From the NCBI GenBank assembly GCA_016215645.1, contig JACRIX010000047.1, forward strand, positions 1 through 64,000: a DNA stretch of 64,000 nt, in the 5' to 3' direction. Positions 43,231 through 52,955 of this stretch are shown here, in pieces; position 1 is the stretch's first letter; every line of letters begins with the position of its first letter. The position numbers and the translations under genes were made by a program. The notes under the pieces were generated by a model. The model was not told the DNA's origin. It saw only the letters and a list, made by a program, of their open reading frames with translations, and made no database searches. This DNA comes from Rhodocyclales bacterium. GTDB lineage: Bacteria; Pseudomonadota; Gammaproteobacteria; Burkholderiales; Rhodocyclaceae.

Positions 43231-44523
43231 ATGCTGATGTTGCCCCCTCTCGCGGAAATCCTGCACGCTGCGGGCGCGCTGGTGGCCGCCGTGATTGCCG
43301 GGCGCAATTTCGATGGCGTTCTGGCGCGCGCCGGTCTCGTGGGTCACGTACGCGCCGCGACCATGGATCTCGCCTACACCACCCTGCGCGCCTACGGCCG
43401 CGGCGATTTCGTGCTCTCTCATCTGCTCGAACGGCCGCTCGCCGAGCCGGCCCCGCGCGGCCTGCTGCTGGCCGCCCTAACCCGGCTCGAAACCCGGCCG
43501 GAAGATGCGCATACCACGGTCAACCAGGCGGTGACGGCCGCCGCCGGCCTTGCCAGGGGACGCTACAAGGGCCTGGTGAATGGCGTGTTGCGCAACTTCC
43601 TGCGCCGGCGCGATGAACTGCTGGCGTTGGCCGAGACTGACGAGGTGGCGCACTGGCGGCACCCGGCCTGGTGGATCGCGCGCCTGCGGCAGGACCATCC
43701 CGACCGCTGGCAGGACATACTCGCCGCCGGCAACAGCCACCCGCCGATGTGCCTGCGTGCCAACCGGCGCAAGTATGCCGCCGTCGACGGTATGCCAGCG
43801 AGGTTGTTGCAAGCCCAGCTTGAGGCGGCTTGCATCGGCTCGCGTGCTCTCGATGCGGTCGCCGTGCTGCTCGACAAGCCGCTGCCGCTCGACCGCATCA
43901 GCGGCTTCGAGACCGGCTTGTGTTCGGTGCAGGATCGCGGCGCGCAGGCGGCCGCCGGTCTGCTCGATGTACGCGACGGCATGCGGGTGCTCGATGCCTG
44001 CGCCGCGCCCGGCGGCAAGACCGCGCATCTATTGGAGGGCGCCGCCATCGACGTGACCGCGCTCGACGCGGACGTCGCGCGCGTGGCGCGCATCACCGAG
44101 AACCTGCAACGCCTGGGACTTGCAGCGACGGTCAAGGTGGCCGACGCGGCCCATGTCGAGCAGTGGTGGGACGGGCGCCCGTTCGATCGCATACTGGCCG
44201 ACGTGCCGTGCTCGGCCTCCGGCGTGGTGCGCCGCCATCCGGATGCGAAATGGCTGCGACGCGAGGCGGACATCGCCGGCTTCGTCGCCCTGCAGGGCCG
44301 GATCATCGACGCCCTGTGGCGAACTCTGGTCCCCGGTGGCACAATGCTCTATGCAACCTGCTCGGTGTTTGCGGCCGAAAACGCGCGACAGGTCGACGCT
44401 TTTCTCGACCGCCACGCGGATGCCCGTTACCTTCAGGGACAATCGGCCGCCGCCTGCGACGCCTTCCAGATACCCGATGCCGAACATGACGGCTTTTTTT
44501 ATGCGCTGCTGCAAAAGGCTTGA
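43231..44523 (+). CDS. rsmB: 16S rRNA (cytosine-967 C5) methyltransferase RsmB
   Basis: This 430-residue enzyme has an N-terminal NusB-like RNA-binding domain (about 1-140) and a Rossmann methyltransferase with the AdoMet motif VLDACAAPGGKTAHLLE, the first catalytic Cys in DVPCSASGVVRRHPDAKW and the second in YATCSVFAAENARQV. It modifies C967 of 16S rRNA. It follows fmt by 35 bases and overlaps the DUF4390 gene by 23 bases. The order fmt-rsmB is widely conserved. Confidence 0.94.
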   Translation: MLMLPPLAEILHAAGALVAAVIAGRNFDGVLARAGLVGHVRAATMDLAYTTLRAYGRGDFVLSHLLERPLAEPAPRGLLLAALTRLETRPEDAHTTVNQAVTAAAGLARGRYKGLVNGVLRNFLRRRDELLALAETDEVAHWRHPAWWIARLRQDHPDRWQDILAAGNSHPPMCLRANRRKYAAVDGMPARLLQAQLEAACIGSRALDAVAVLLDKPLPLDRISGFETGLCSVQDRGAQAAAGLLDVRDGMRVLDACAAPGGKTAHLLEGAAIDVTALDADVARVARITENLQRLGLAATVKVADAAHVEQWWDGRPFDRILADVPCSASGVVRRHPDAKWLRREADIAGFVALQGRIIDALWRTLVPGGTMLYATCSVFAAENARQVDAFLDRHADARYLQGQSAAACDAFQIPDAEHDGFFYALLQKA

Positions 44524-45082
44524 GCACCGGCTGGCAAGCCTGCTGGCGACCGCGCTTTTGCTGTGCACGTTTGCCGCCCATGCCGGAAGCATCGAGCCGA
44601 CGCGTGCCGCCCTGAATCCCGGCGACGACGGCTACACGCTGTCGGCCGAATTCACCGTCGACCTGGGGAGCCGCCTCGAAGAGGCCGTTGCCCGTGGCGT
44701 GCCGCTGTACTTCAATCTCGAATTCATCCTCGAACGCAACCGCAAGTATTGGGTCAAGGAGCACATCGTATCGCGCAGCCTGACCTACCGCCTGTCCTAC
44801 AGCAGCCTGATGCGCCAGTACCGCTTGACCACCGGCAGCCTGCACCAGAACTTCGGCAGCCTGGAAGAAGCGCTGCGCGTGGTCGGGCGCATCGCGGCCC
44901 TGCCGGTGGCCGACAAGGACGCGCTGAAAAACGGCGAGAGCTATGAGGCCGCCGTGCGCCTGGCGCTCGACCGCAGCCAGTTGCCCAAGCCCTTCCAGGT
45001 CGATGCCATTACCGACAAGGGCCTGCAGGTCGAGGCCAGGGTATTGCGCTGGCAGTTCACCGCGCCGGTGGCGGTGCAATGA
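44501..45082 (+). CDS. DUF4390 exported protein
   Basis: This 193-residue exported protein has a signal peptide near residues 1-28 ([19 protein letters not shown]). The mature part is the DUF4390 domain ([38 protein letters not shown]). The family sits between rsmB and ntrY in betaproteobacteria; its function is not known, but the link to NtrY suggests an envelope-sensing partner. Starts at 44477 or 44486 are also in frame; all lie inside rsmB and none has a Shine-Dalgarno sequence. It ends in an ATGA overlap with ntrY. Confidence 0.8.
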   Translation: MRCCKRLEHRLASLLATALLLCTFAAHAGSIEPTRAALNPGDDGYTLSAEFTVDLGSRLEEAVARGVPLYFNLEFILERNRKYWVKEHIVSRSLTYRLSYSSLMRQYRLTTGSLHQNFGSLEEALRVVGRIAALPVADKDALKNGESYEAAVRLALDRSQLPKPFQVDAITDKGLQVEARVLRWQFTAPVAVQ

Positions 45083-47286
45083 GGATTGCGCTCGCGGTGG
45101 TGGTCGCGCTGGGGGCCATCCTGCTGTTCCTGCTGGCCTCGGCTTCGGCCAACACGGCGCTGTTCGCGCAGAACTATCCCTGGCTGCTGGCGATCAACGG
45201 CATCGCGGCGGTGGCCCTGCTGGTCCTGGTCGGCGTGCAGCTGCGCCGCCTGCGCCAGGATTTCCGCGGCGGCGTGTTCGGCTCGCGCCTCAAGTCGCGC
45301 CTGTTGCTGATGCTTTCGCTGATGGCGGTGCTGCCGGGCGCGCTGGTCTACGCCGTGTCCATGCAGTTCGCGGTGAAGAGCATCGATTCCTGGTTTGACG
45401 TGCGGGTAGACGCTGCGCTCGAAGGCGGCCTCAATCTCGGCCGCAGCGTCCTCGATACCCTCCAGTCCGACCTGCTTGCCAAGGCGCGCGGAGCGGCACT
45501 GGACCTCGGTGACAACGGCATCATCAGCCCCAGCCGGCTCAATCGCCTGCGAGAACAGGCCGGCGCCCAAAGCGCGGCGTTGATCACCATGTCCGGACAG
45601 GTGCTGTCCAGCAGCTCGGCCGATTTTGGCGCACTGCTGCCGTCGATTCCACCGCCGAGCCAGTTGCGCCAGGCGCGCACCAGTCGCGGCATCGCCATGA
45701 CCGGCGATGCCGAAGGCGGCGGGCTGATGGTGCGGGCCCTGGTGCCGGTGTCGGGCAGCGGCTTCAACGCCGAGCCGCATGTCCTGCAACTGACCATGAT
45801 GGTGCCGACATCGATCATCCGCAGCGCCGAGAGCGTGGAAACCGCGCATCGCGACTACCAGGAACTGCAACTCGGCCGTGGCGGACTCAAGCAGATCTAC
45901 ACCCTGACCCTGACCCTGGCGTTGCTGCTGGCCCTGTTCGCCGCCATTGCCCTGGCCTTCCTGCTTGCCGAGCGACTGGCCCGGCCGTTGCTGATCCTCG
46001 CCGAAGGCACCCGGGCGGTTGCGGCGGGCGACTTCACGCCGCGGGCGACGGTCGAGGCGTCCGATGAGCTGGGTGTGCTGACGCACTCCTTCAACAGCAT
46101 GACGCACCAGCTGGCGGAGGCGCGCGCCCAGGCCGAGCATCACCGTGCCGAGACCGAGGCGGCGCAGGCCTACCTCGAATCGGTGCTGGCCAATTTGTCC
46201 GCCGGTGTGCTGGCATTCGACCTGCGCTTTCGCCTGCGTGCCGCCAATCGGGGCGCCCTGGCCATCCTTGGCGACGACCTTTCCGGCTTCGAGCAGACGC
46301 GACTGCAGGATTGGCCGCGCCACGAATCCCTGGCCGGCGCGATCCTCGAGGGTTTTGCCCGGCGCGGCGGGGAGTGGCAGGAGCAGCTGGAGCTGGCGCG
46401 GCCCGACGGCATGGCGCAGGCCCTGCTGGTGCGGGGTACGGCGCTGCCGGCCGGCGGCGGCGGCGGCTACGTGGTGGTGTTCGACGACATCACGCGCCTG
46501 ATCGCGGCACAGCGTTCGGCCGCCTGGGGCGAGGTGGCGCAGCGCCTGGCCCACGAGATCAAGAACCCGCTGACGCCAATCCAGCTTTCCGCCGAGCGGC
46601 TGCAGCTCAAGCTTGCCGATCAGCTTTCGGGGGCCTCGCGCGAATTGCTGGATCGCTCGACGCAAACCATTGTCAACCAGGTCGAAGCCATGAAAAACAT
46701 GGTCAACGATTTCCGCGACTATGCGCGTACGCCCCTGCCCCAGCTGGCGACGGTTGATCTGCGGGCCCTGCTCGGCGACGTGCTCGACCTCTACCATCAG
46801 TCGCGGGCGGCAATCGCCGTCGAACCAGCGCCGACTCTTGCCTTGCCGCCGGTGCTGGCTGATGCCAATCAGCTGCGCCAGGTGTTGCACAACGTCCTGA
46901 CCAACGCCCAGGATGCGCTGGGCGAGGTCGCCGAACCGGCTATTGCCATCGGCATCGCGCGCGATGCCGGGCGCTTGCGCCTCACCGTCCGTGACAACGG
47001 GCCGGGCTTTCCGCCGCAGATCCTCTCGCGCGCCTTCGAGCCCTATGTCACGACCAAGTCCAAAGGTACCGGCCTGGGCCTGGCGATCGTCAAGAAGATC
47101 GTCGATGACCATGGCGGTGAGATTCGCCTGGCCAATGACGGCGGCGGTGAAGTGAGCATCTGGCTGCCATTGGTGGATCCGGAAGCCATGGTTGCTGAGC
47201 AGGAAGGAGGGTCCGGCGGCAGTGGCGCACGCGTGCTTGTGCAAGCCACCGGCGCCGCTTCTCCGGCGTTTGAAAAGGGAGCCTAG
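45079..47286 (+). CDS. ntrY: NtrY-like sensor histidine kinase
   Basis: This 735-residue membrane kinase has hydrophobic helices near residues 1-20, 30-50, 80-105 and 275-305. A HAMP-like part ([20 protein letters not shown]) is followed by a PAS domain (about 370-465). The H box is [17 protein letters not shown], with N box [11 protein letters not shown], then DNGPGF and [11 protein letters not shown]. All catalytic boxes are intact, unlike in its partner regulator. NtrY kinases respond to redox or nitrogen state. An exact 16-bp word lies near residue 585 (EPAPTLAL). Confidence 0.9.
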   Translation: MRIALAVVVALGAILLFLLASASANTALFAQNYPWLLAINGIAAVALLVLVGVQLRRLRQDFRGGVFGSRLKSRLLLMLSLMAVLPGALVYAVSMQFAVKSIDSWFDVRVDAALEGGLNLGRSVLDTLQSDLLAKARGAALDLGDNGIISPSRLNRLREQAGAQSAALITMSGQVLSSSSADFGALLPSIPPPSQLRQARTSRGIAMTGDAEGGGLMVRALVPVSGSGFNAEPHVLQLTMMVPTSIIRSAESVETAHRDYQELQLGRGGLKQIYTLTLTLALLLALFAAIALAFLLAERLARPLLILAEGTRAVAAGDFTPRATVEASDELGVLTHSFNSMTHQLAEARAQAEHHRAETEAAQAYLESVLANLSAGVLAFDLRFRLRAANRGALAILGDDLSGFEQTRLQDWPRHESLAGAILEGFARRGGEWQEQLELARPDGMAQALLVRGTALPAGGGGGYVVVFDDITRLIAAQRSAAWGEVAQRLAHEIKNPLTPIQLSAERLQLKLADQLSGASRELLDRSTQTIVNQVEAMKNMVNDFRDYARTPLPQLATVDLRALLGDVLDLYHQSRAAIAVEPAPTLALPPVLADANQLRQVLHNVLTNAQDALGEVAEPAIAIGIARDAGRLRLTVRDNGPGFPPQILSRAFEPYVTTKSKGTGLGLAIVKKIVDDHGGEIRLANDGGGEVSIWLPLVDPEAMVAEQEGGSGGSGARVLVQATGAASPAFEKGA
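46825..46840 (-). repeat. Dispersed 16-bp word, exact copy
   Basis: Reads CAAGAGTCGGCGCTGG on the minus strand; the ntrY frame translates it as PAPTL. Confidence 0.7.
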
Positions 47287-47291
47287 GGAAC

Positions 47292-48527
47292 ATGCCGAAG
47301 ATATTGGTGGTCGATGACGAAGTCGGGATACGCGAACTGCTTTCGGAAATCCTGCGCGACGAAGGGCACGACGTGCAACTGGCCGAAAACGCCGCGGCGG
47401 CGCGGGCGGCGCGCGAGGCCGGACGGCCGGACCTGGTGTTGCTCGACATCTGGATGCCGGATACCGATGGCATTACCCTGCTGAAGGAGTGGGGCGCGAG
47501 TGGCCAGCTCAACATGCCGGTGGTGATGATGTCGGGCCATGCGACGATCGATACCGCGGTCGAGGCAACGCGGATCGGCGCGCTGGACTTCCTGGAAAAG
47601 CCGATTGGCATGCAAAAGCTGCTGGCGGCGGTGAAGAAGGCATTGGAGCGTGGCGCGCGCAATGCCGGTGGCGGACTGTCGCTGGGTGCCTTTGCCCGTT
47701 CCGGCCCCTTGCGTGACCTCAAGCGCCGGCTCGACCAGGTGCTGGCGAAGAGCCCGTTGCTGTTGCTGCGCGCTGCCCCCGGCGGCATCGTCGAACTGGT
47801 GGCGCGCACCGCCCAGGTGCCGGGCAAGCCCTGGCTGGACCTGGCCCAGGATTCCAATCCCCTGAGCATCGAAGTCCTGCAGCGCGCCGGTGGCGGCGTG
47901 CTGTGGTGCGAGGAACTGGCGCGACTGTCGCGCCTGCAACAAAAGAACCTGCTGTTCGCCGCCGAACGCCTGGATCGCTACAACCTGCGCCTGGTGGCGG
48001 CCACCACCCACAGCAGTGCCGAGCTGCAGGCCATGGGCTGGGACGAAAACGGCCTGCTGCGCCTGTTCGAGACCGGCCTGGGCGTGCCCAGCCTGAGCGA
48101 ACTCAAGGACGAGGTGCCGGACATCGCCGCCCACCTGCTGACGCAGTTCATGGAGAGCGACGAGACGCCTTTGCGACGCTTTTCCAGCGCCGCGCTCAAC
48201 GCCCTGCGCCAGCATGCCTGGGACGGCGGTTATGCCGAGCTCAAGGCGGCGGTGAAGTCGCTGGCCCTGGCCAGCCTGGGCGAGGAGATCGGCGAGGAAG
48301 AGACCCTGCAACTGCTGGCCCCGGCCGGCGAACCCTCGCTGGTGCCGGCCGGCCTGGCGCCGGAGGTGATCGAGCTGCCGCTGCGCGAGGCGCGCGAGGC
48401 CTTCGAGCGCATGTATTTCGAGTACCACCTGGCCAAGGATGGCGGCAACATGACGCGACTGGCCGAGAAGACCGGCCTGGAACGCACCCACCTCTACCGC
48501 AAACTCAAGGACCTGGGGCTCAGATAA
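47292..48527 (+). CDS. ntrX: NtrX-like response regulator with degenerate AAA+ domain
   Basis: This 411-residue regulator has an intact receiver domain (ILVVDDEVGIREL; phospho-acceptor Asp in LVLLDIWMPDTDG near 54; Lys in LEKPIGM near 107) and a C-terminal Fis-type helix-turn-helix (GGNMTRLAEKTGLERTHLYRKLKDLGL). The central domain, normally a sigma-54 ATPase, lacks the Walker A GETGTGKE and GAFTGA motifs and reads LLLLRAAPGGIVELVAR instead. It therefore probably cannot activate sigma-54 polymerase and would act as a plain DNA-binding regulator. It follows ntrY by 5 bases and overlaps trkA (TAATG). Confidence 0.87.
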   Translation: MPKILVVDDEVGIRELLSEILRDEGHDVQLAENAAAARAAREAGRPDLVLLDIWMPDTDGITLLKEWGASGQLNMPVVMMSGHATIDTAVEATRIGALDFLEKPIGMQKLLAAVKKALERGARNAGGGLSLGAFARSGPLRDLKRRLDQVLAKSPLLLLRAAPGGIVELVARTAQVPGKPWLDLAQDSNPLSIEVLQRAGGGVLWCEELARLSRLQQKNLLFAAERLDRYNLRLVAATTHSSAELQAMGWDENGLLRLFETGLGVPSLSELKDEVPDIAAHLLTQFMESDETPLRRFSSAALNALRQHAWDGGYAELKAAVKSLALASLGEEIGEEETLQLLAPAGEPSLVPAGLAPEVIELPLREAREAFERMYFEYHLAKDGGNMTRLAEKTGLERTHLYRKLKDLGLR

Positions 48528-49957
48528 TGCGTATCGTGATCCTCGGCGCCGGCCAGGTCGGCGCGTCCGTAGCCGAGGCGCTAGCCTCGGAAGCCAACGA
48601 CATCACCATCGTGGACCAGAGTCGCGAGGCCATCGGCGATATCGCCGACCGTCTCGACGTGCGCACCCTGGTCGGCAATGGCGCCCTGCCCTCGGTGTTG
48701 AGGAACGCCGGCCTCGACGACGCCGACATGCTGGTGGCCGTGACCCAGTCGGACTCGACCAACCTGGTCGCCTGCAAGATCGCGCGCAGCGTGTTCAACG
48801 TCACGACGCGCGTTGCCCGCCTGCGCTCGGCGGATTATCTCGACGACCAGACCATGCTCGATGACGAGCATTTCGCCGTCACCCACGCGATCTGTCCGGA
48901 GCAGGAGATCACCGACTACATCGCGCGCCTGATCGAGTTTCCCGAGGCGCTGCAGGTGCTGGAGTTCGCCGACGGGCGGGTGACGCTGGTCGGCGTCCGC
49001 GCCTACGACGGCGGGCTGCTTGTCGGCAAGCCCATCCGCACCATGCGTGAACACCTGCCCCAGGGCGTCGATGCCCGCATTGCCGCGATCTTCCGCGAGC
49101 ACCAGCCGGTCGATCCCGATGGCAACACGGTGATCGAAGGCGGCGACGAGGTCTTCGTGCTGGCCGCCAGCGAACATATCCGGCCGGTGATGCGCGAGTT
49201 GCGGCGCATGCTCAAGCCGGTGAAGCGGGTAATGATCGCCGGCGGCGGCAACATCGGCGCTCGCGTCGCCGCGACGCTTGAAGCCGACCACGAGGTCAAG
49301 GTCATCGAGCGCGATCCGCTCCGCGCCGAAATGGTTGCCACCCGGCTGCAGCGCAGCCTGGTGCTGCACGGCGAGGCCACCGACGAAAAAATGCTGGCGC
49401 AGGAGAACATCGACGAAATGGACATGTTCCTCGCCCTGACCAATGACGACGAGGACAACATCATGGCCGCCTCGCTGGCCAAGCGCCTGGGCTGCAAGCG
49501 GGTGCTGGCCCTGATCAATCGTCGCGCCTATGCCGACATGGTGCAGGGCGGTCCGATCGACATCGGCCTCTCTCCGGCCCAGGTTTCCATCGGTTCGCTG
49601 CTGACCTTCTGTCGCCGCGGTGACGTGGCGCGGGTGCACAGCCTGCGCCGGGGCGCCGCCGAGGCGCTGGAACTGGTGGTGCATGGTGATCGCAAGAGCA
49701 GCAAGGTGGTCGGTCGCCGCATCGACGAGTTGCCCGTGATCAAAGGTGCGCACATTGCCGCCATCGTGCGCGATACCGGCGATCTGGCCGTGGTGCAGAA
49801 GGACGGCTTCCTGATCGACGAACAGCGCGCGCGGGTGCTTATTCCCCACCACGACACGGTAATCGAGGAGAACGACCACGTCGTGGTGTTCTGTACCCGC
49901 AAACGCGAGGTGGCGCAAGTCGAGAAGCTGTTCCAGGTCAGCGCTGGATTTTTCTGA
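48527..49957 (+). CDS. trkA: Trk potassium uptake regulatory subunit TrkA
   Basis: This 476-residue cytoplasmic regulator has two RCK units, each with a Rossmann NAD-binding start: MRIVILGAGQVGASVAEALA and VMIAGGGNIGARVAATLE. RCK_C parts follow each. It gates TrkH in response to nucleotides. Its ATG overlaps the ntrX stop (TAATG) and its stop overlaps trkH (TGATG), so ntrYX and trkAH form one unit, implying co-expression of K+ uptake with the two-component system. Confidence 0.93.
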   Translation: MRIVILGAGQVGASVAEALASEANDITIVDQSREAIGDIADRLDVRTLVGNGALPSVLRNAGLDDADMLVAVTQSDSTNLVACKIARSVFNVTTRVARLRSADYLDDQTMLDDEHFAVTHAICPEQEITDYIARLIEFPEALQVLEFADGRVTLVGVRAYDGGLLVGKPIRTMREHLPQGVDARIAAIFREHQPVDPDGNTVIEGGDEVFVLAASEHIRPVMRELRRMLKPVKRVMIAGGGNIGARVAATLEADHEVKVIERDPLRAEMVATRLQRSLVLHGEATDEKMLAQENIDEMDMFLALTNDDEDNIMAASLAKRLGCKRVLALINRRAYADMVQGGPIDIGLSPAQVSIGSLLTFCRRGDVARVHSLRRGAAEALELVVHGDRKSSKVVGRRIDELPVIKGAHIAAIVRDTGDLAVVQKDGFLIDEQRARVLIPHHDTVIEENDHVVVFCTRKREVAQVEKLFQVSAGFF

Positions 49958-51417
49958 TGTTCTACCGCCTGCTTCCGGTCACTCACGTCCTTGGCGGGAT
50001 GCTGATGGTGTTCAGCATTACCTACCTGATGCCCATAGCCAGCGCCCTGATTTATGCCGACGACACGCTGATCGACTTTGTCGACGCGATGGCAATCTCG
50101 TTCGCCGCGGGATTCATCCTTTGGTTCGGCACCCGTCACCACAAGCGCGAGCTGAAGCCGCGCGACGGTTTCTTGCTGGTTACCCTGGGCTGGGTCCTGA
50201 TGGCGGCCATCGCCACCGTGCCCTTGCTGCTGGTAATCGACGACTTGTCATTCACCGACGCCTACTTCGAGACCATGTCAGGCTTGACGACAACGGGCGC
50301 GACGGTGCTGACCGGCCTCGACAAGCTCCCACCTTCGATCAACCTCTGGCGCCACGAGCTGAATTGGGTCGGTGGCATGGGCATTATCGTGCTGGCGGTA
50401 GCGATCCTGCCGCTGCTGGGCGTCGGCGGCATGCAGTTGTACAAGGCCGAGACTACCGGCGTGATGAAGGAATCCAAGCTGACGGCGCGCATTGCGGACA
50501 CGGCCAAGGCGCTCTGGCTGGTTTACTTCGGCATCACCGTGGCCTGCATTCTTTCGCTCAAGCTGGTCGGCATGAATTGGCTCGACGCCATCTGCCATGC
50601 GTTCGCCGCCATGGGTCTGGGCGGCTTTTCGACCTATGACGACAGCGTCGGGCATTTCGATTCTCCGGCCATCGAGGCGGTGCTGATCTTCTTCATGATG
50701 GTCGCCGGCATGAATTTCGCCACCCACTTCGTCGCCTGGCGGGGCCGCTCGCTCAAGGCCTACTGGGGGGACATGGAAGCGAAGGCTTTCGTTGCCCTGA
50801 TTGTTGTCAGCACGTTGGTTTGCACGCTGTACCTTACCGTCAAGGGCACCTACCCGGGCTTCCTGACCGCGCTTCGTCACGTCGCCTTCAACCTGGTGTC
50901 GATTGCCACCGATTGCGGATTCGCGAGCCAGGATTACGACAAGTGGCCGATCTTCGTTCCGCTGTGGATGCTGTTCCTTTCCTGTGTCTCGGTCAGCTCC
51001 GGATCGACCGGTGGCGGCATCAAGATGATCCGCACGCTGATCCTTGCCCAGCAGGGCCTGATAGAACTGAAGCGGCTGGTGCATCCCAATCTGGTCGCGC
51101 CACTGCGCGTCGGCGACACGGCGATTTCGCAACAGATTGCCGGAGCCGTGCTTGGATTCATTTTTCTCTACATCCTCGCCGTCGGCGAACTAACTTTTTT
51201 CCTGGTAGCCAGCGGGTTGGACTTCACTTCCTCGATCACCGCAATCATCGCCTGCATCAATAACGCGGGACCTGGCCTCAACGTGGTCGGTCCGGCGCAG
51301 AACTACCAGTCGCTTACGGATTTCCAGACTTGGGTATGCGCGGCCGCGATGTTGATCGGGCGACTTGAGGTGTTGTCCGTGTTCGTCCTGTTCACCCCCG
51401 CCTTCTGGCGGCGCTGA
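49957..51417 (+). CDS. trkH: Trk/Ktr potassium transporter membrane subunit TrkH
   Basis: This 486-residue inner-membrane K+ channel-like transporter has four pore-loop repeats, recognised by segments such as MSGLTTTGATVL, AMGLGGFSTYDDS, TDCGFASQDYDKW and the SGSTGGGIKMIR switch. About ten membrane helices are visible. It works with TrkA encoded directly upstream. Its ATG overlaps the trkA stop by one base. Confidence 0.93.
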   Translation: MFYRLLPVTHVLGGMLMVFSITYLMPIASALIYADDTLIDFVDAMAISFAAGFILWFGTRHHKRELKPRDGFLLVTLGWVLMAAIATVPLLLVIDDLSFTDAYFETMSGLTTTGATVLTGLDKLPPSINLWRHELNWVGGMGIIVLAVAILPLLGVGGMQLYKAETTGVMKESKLTARIADTAKALWLVYFGITVACILSLKLVGMNWLDAICHAFAAMGLGGFSTYDDSVGHFDSPAIEAVLIFFMMVAGMNFATHFVAWRGRSLKAYWGDMEAKAFVALIVVSTLVCTLYLTVKGTYPGFLTALRHVAFNLVSIATDCGFASQDYDKWPIFVPLWMLFLSCVSVSSGSTGGGIKMIRTLILAQQGLIELKRLVHPNLVAPLRVGDTAISQQIAGAVLGFIFLYILAVGELTFFLVASGLDFTSSITAIIACINNAGPGLNVVGPAQNYQSLTDFQTWVCAAAMLIGRLEVLSVFVLFTPAFWRR

Positions 51418-51464
51418 GGTGCTCTGAGCGATAATTGCGGCTTCATTCCGCAGGATCGCCCTAC

Positions 51465-52571
51465 ATGTCACCCACGGCCCGCCCCAAGAACGACAACTTC
51501 CTTCGCGCACTGCTGCGCCAGCCCGTCGATTACACCCCGGTCTGGCTGATGCGCCAGGCGGGGCGTTACCTCCCTGAGTACAACGAGACGCGGCGCCGCG
51601 CCGGCAGCTTTCTTCAGCTTTGCAAGAACCCGCAAATGGCCTGCGAAGTCACGCTGCAACCGCTCTCACGTTTTGAACTCGATGCCGCGATCCTGTTTTC
51701 CGACATTCTCACCGTGCCCGATGCGATGGGCCTCGGCCTGTACTTCGCCGAAGGCGAGGGCCCCAAGTTCGAGCGTCCGCTGCGCGAGGAATGGGCGATC
51801 CGCGACCTCACCGCACCCGACCCGAACGTCCATCTGCGCTACGTCATGGATGCCGTGGCGGAGATCCGTCGCGCCCTCCATGGTTCGGTGCCGCTGATCG
51901 GCTTTTCCGGCAGCCCGTGGACCCTGGCCTGCTACATGGTCGAGGGCGGCTCGGGTTCGCCCACCGATTACCGCACAGTCAAGACCATGCTCTATGACCG
52001 TCCCGACCTGCTGCACCACATCCTCGACGTCACCACCACGGCGGTGATCGACTACCTGAACGCCCAGATCGCGTCCGGCGCCCAGGCCGTGATGATTTTC
52101 GATTCCTGGGGTGGCGTCTTGTCGCACGCGGCCTACCGCGAGTTCTCGCTGACCTACATGCAGCGCATCGTCGCCGGCCTGACGCGGGTTGCCGACGGCG
52201 AACGCGTTCCCAGCATCGTGTTCACCAAGGGCGGCGGGCAATGGATCGAGTCCATCGCCGACATCGGCTGCGACGCGGTCGGTCTCGATTGGACCACCGA
52301 TCTTGGCGACGCGCGTCGCCGCATCGGTGATCGTGTTGCGCTGCAAGGCAACTTCGATCCGATGGGGATGTTCGCGGCACCCGAAAAGGTCGCCGCCGAG
52401 GCGTGCCGCGTGCTCGACAGCTATGCCGCCGATCCCGCCGAAGCCAGAACGGCCGGTGGCCATGTCTTCAACCTGGGCCATGGAATCTCCCAATTTACCC
52501 CCCCGGACACCGTGAAAATTTTGGTTGACACGGTGCACAGCCACAGCCGGCGGGCATCCGCGCAGGGCTGA
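51465..52571 (+). CDS. hemE: Uroporphyrinogen III decarboxylase
   Basis: This 368-residue enzyme removes four carboxyls from uroporphyrinogen III to give coproporphyrinogen III in haem synthesis. [20 protein letters not shown] near residue 25 and [18 protein letters not shown]-like ([19 protein letters not shown]) near 145 are family signatures. The active-site Asp lies in [15 protein letters not shown]. It starts at 51465, 47 bases after trkH. The 384-base gap that follows holds the DnaA-box cluster. Confidence 0.95.
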   Translation: MSPTARPKNDNFLRALLRQPVDYTPVWLMRQAGRYLPEYNETRRRAGSFLQLCKNPQMACEVTLQPLSRFELDAAILFSDILTVPDAMGLGLYFAEGEGPKFERPLREEWAIRDLTAPDPNVHLRYVMDAVAEIRRALHGSVPLIGFSGSPWTLACYMVEGGSGSPTDYRTVKTMLYDRPDLLHHILDVTTTAVIDYLNAQIASGAQAVMIFDSWGGVLSHAAYREFSLTYMQRIVAGLTRVADGERVPSIVFTKGGGQWIESIADIGCDAVGLDWTTDLGDARRRIGDRVALQGNFDPMGMFAAPEKVAAEACRVLDSYAADPAEARTAGGHVFNLGHGISQFTPPDTVKILVDTVHSHSRRASAQG

Positions 52572-52674
52572 AACGCGAAGCCCCACGGGCTGTGGATTGC
52601 AGCGCGCCGCCTCCCCGAAACGGCCGTCCGGCAAGGCGTTCCGCCGGGGTGGAAAATGCGGTCCGGCCATTGAC

Positions 52675-52873
52675 TTATTCACAGAAAACGGTAGCCCCCT
52701 GTAGTTGCCGCAAATTTCCCGGCGTGAGCCGAATGACATTTGTAACTCGTTGTTTTTGCGATGTTAAATTTTGCTCAAATATTGCACAGAGATGAAAATC
52801 GCTAGGCCGGACGGCAACTTAGGTACATCCGGCGACCCTTACCCACAAAGTTATCCACAGATTTTGTGGGTAA
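52675..52873. promoter_or_regulatory. DnaA-box cluster with AT-rich segment (oriC-like or DnaA-regulatory locus)
   Basis: Consensus-type DnaA boxes: TTATTCACA (52675-52683) and TTATCCACA (52851-52859). Near-consensus TTACCCACA occurs at 52839-52847 and, inverted, at 52865-52873. The last three are arranged around a perfect 11-base inverted repeat, TTACCCACAAA (52839-52849) and TTTGTGGGTAA (52863-52873). An AT-rich stretch lies between, about 52735-52800. The whole gap 52572-52955 has no credible gene. Confidence 0.65.
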
Positions 52874-52955
52874 GCGCATTTACCTTTTGCACCAGTGGCT
52901 TGAGGCTATTTGGCAAGGTAATCTCTAAGAGTGTTCGGCAAGCATCTGAACCGGC

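Noticed and set aside
44941-47244. 767-codon open frame antisense to ntrY
   Set aside because: Composition (Gln, His, Arg, Gly runs) is an antisense artefact; all kinase motifs are on the plus strand.
52591-52599. TGTGGATTG as a fifth DnaA box
   Set aside because: Two mismatches from TTATCCACA on the minus strand; too weak to count.
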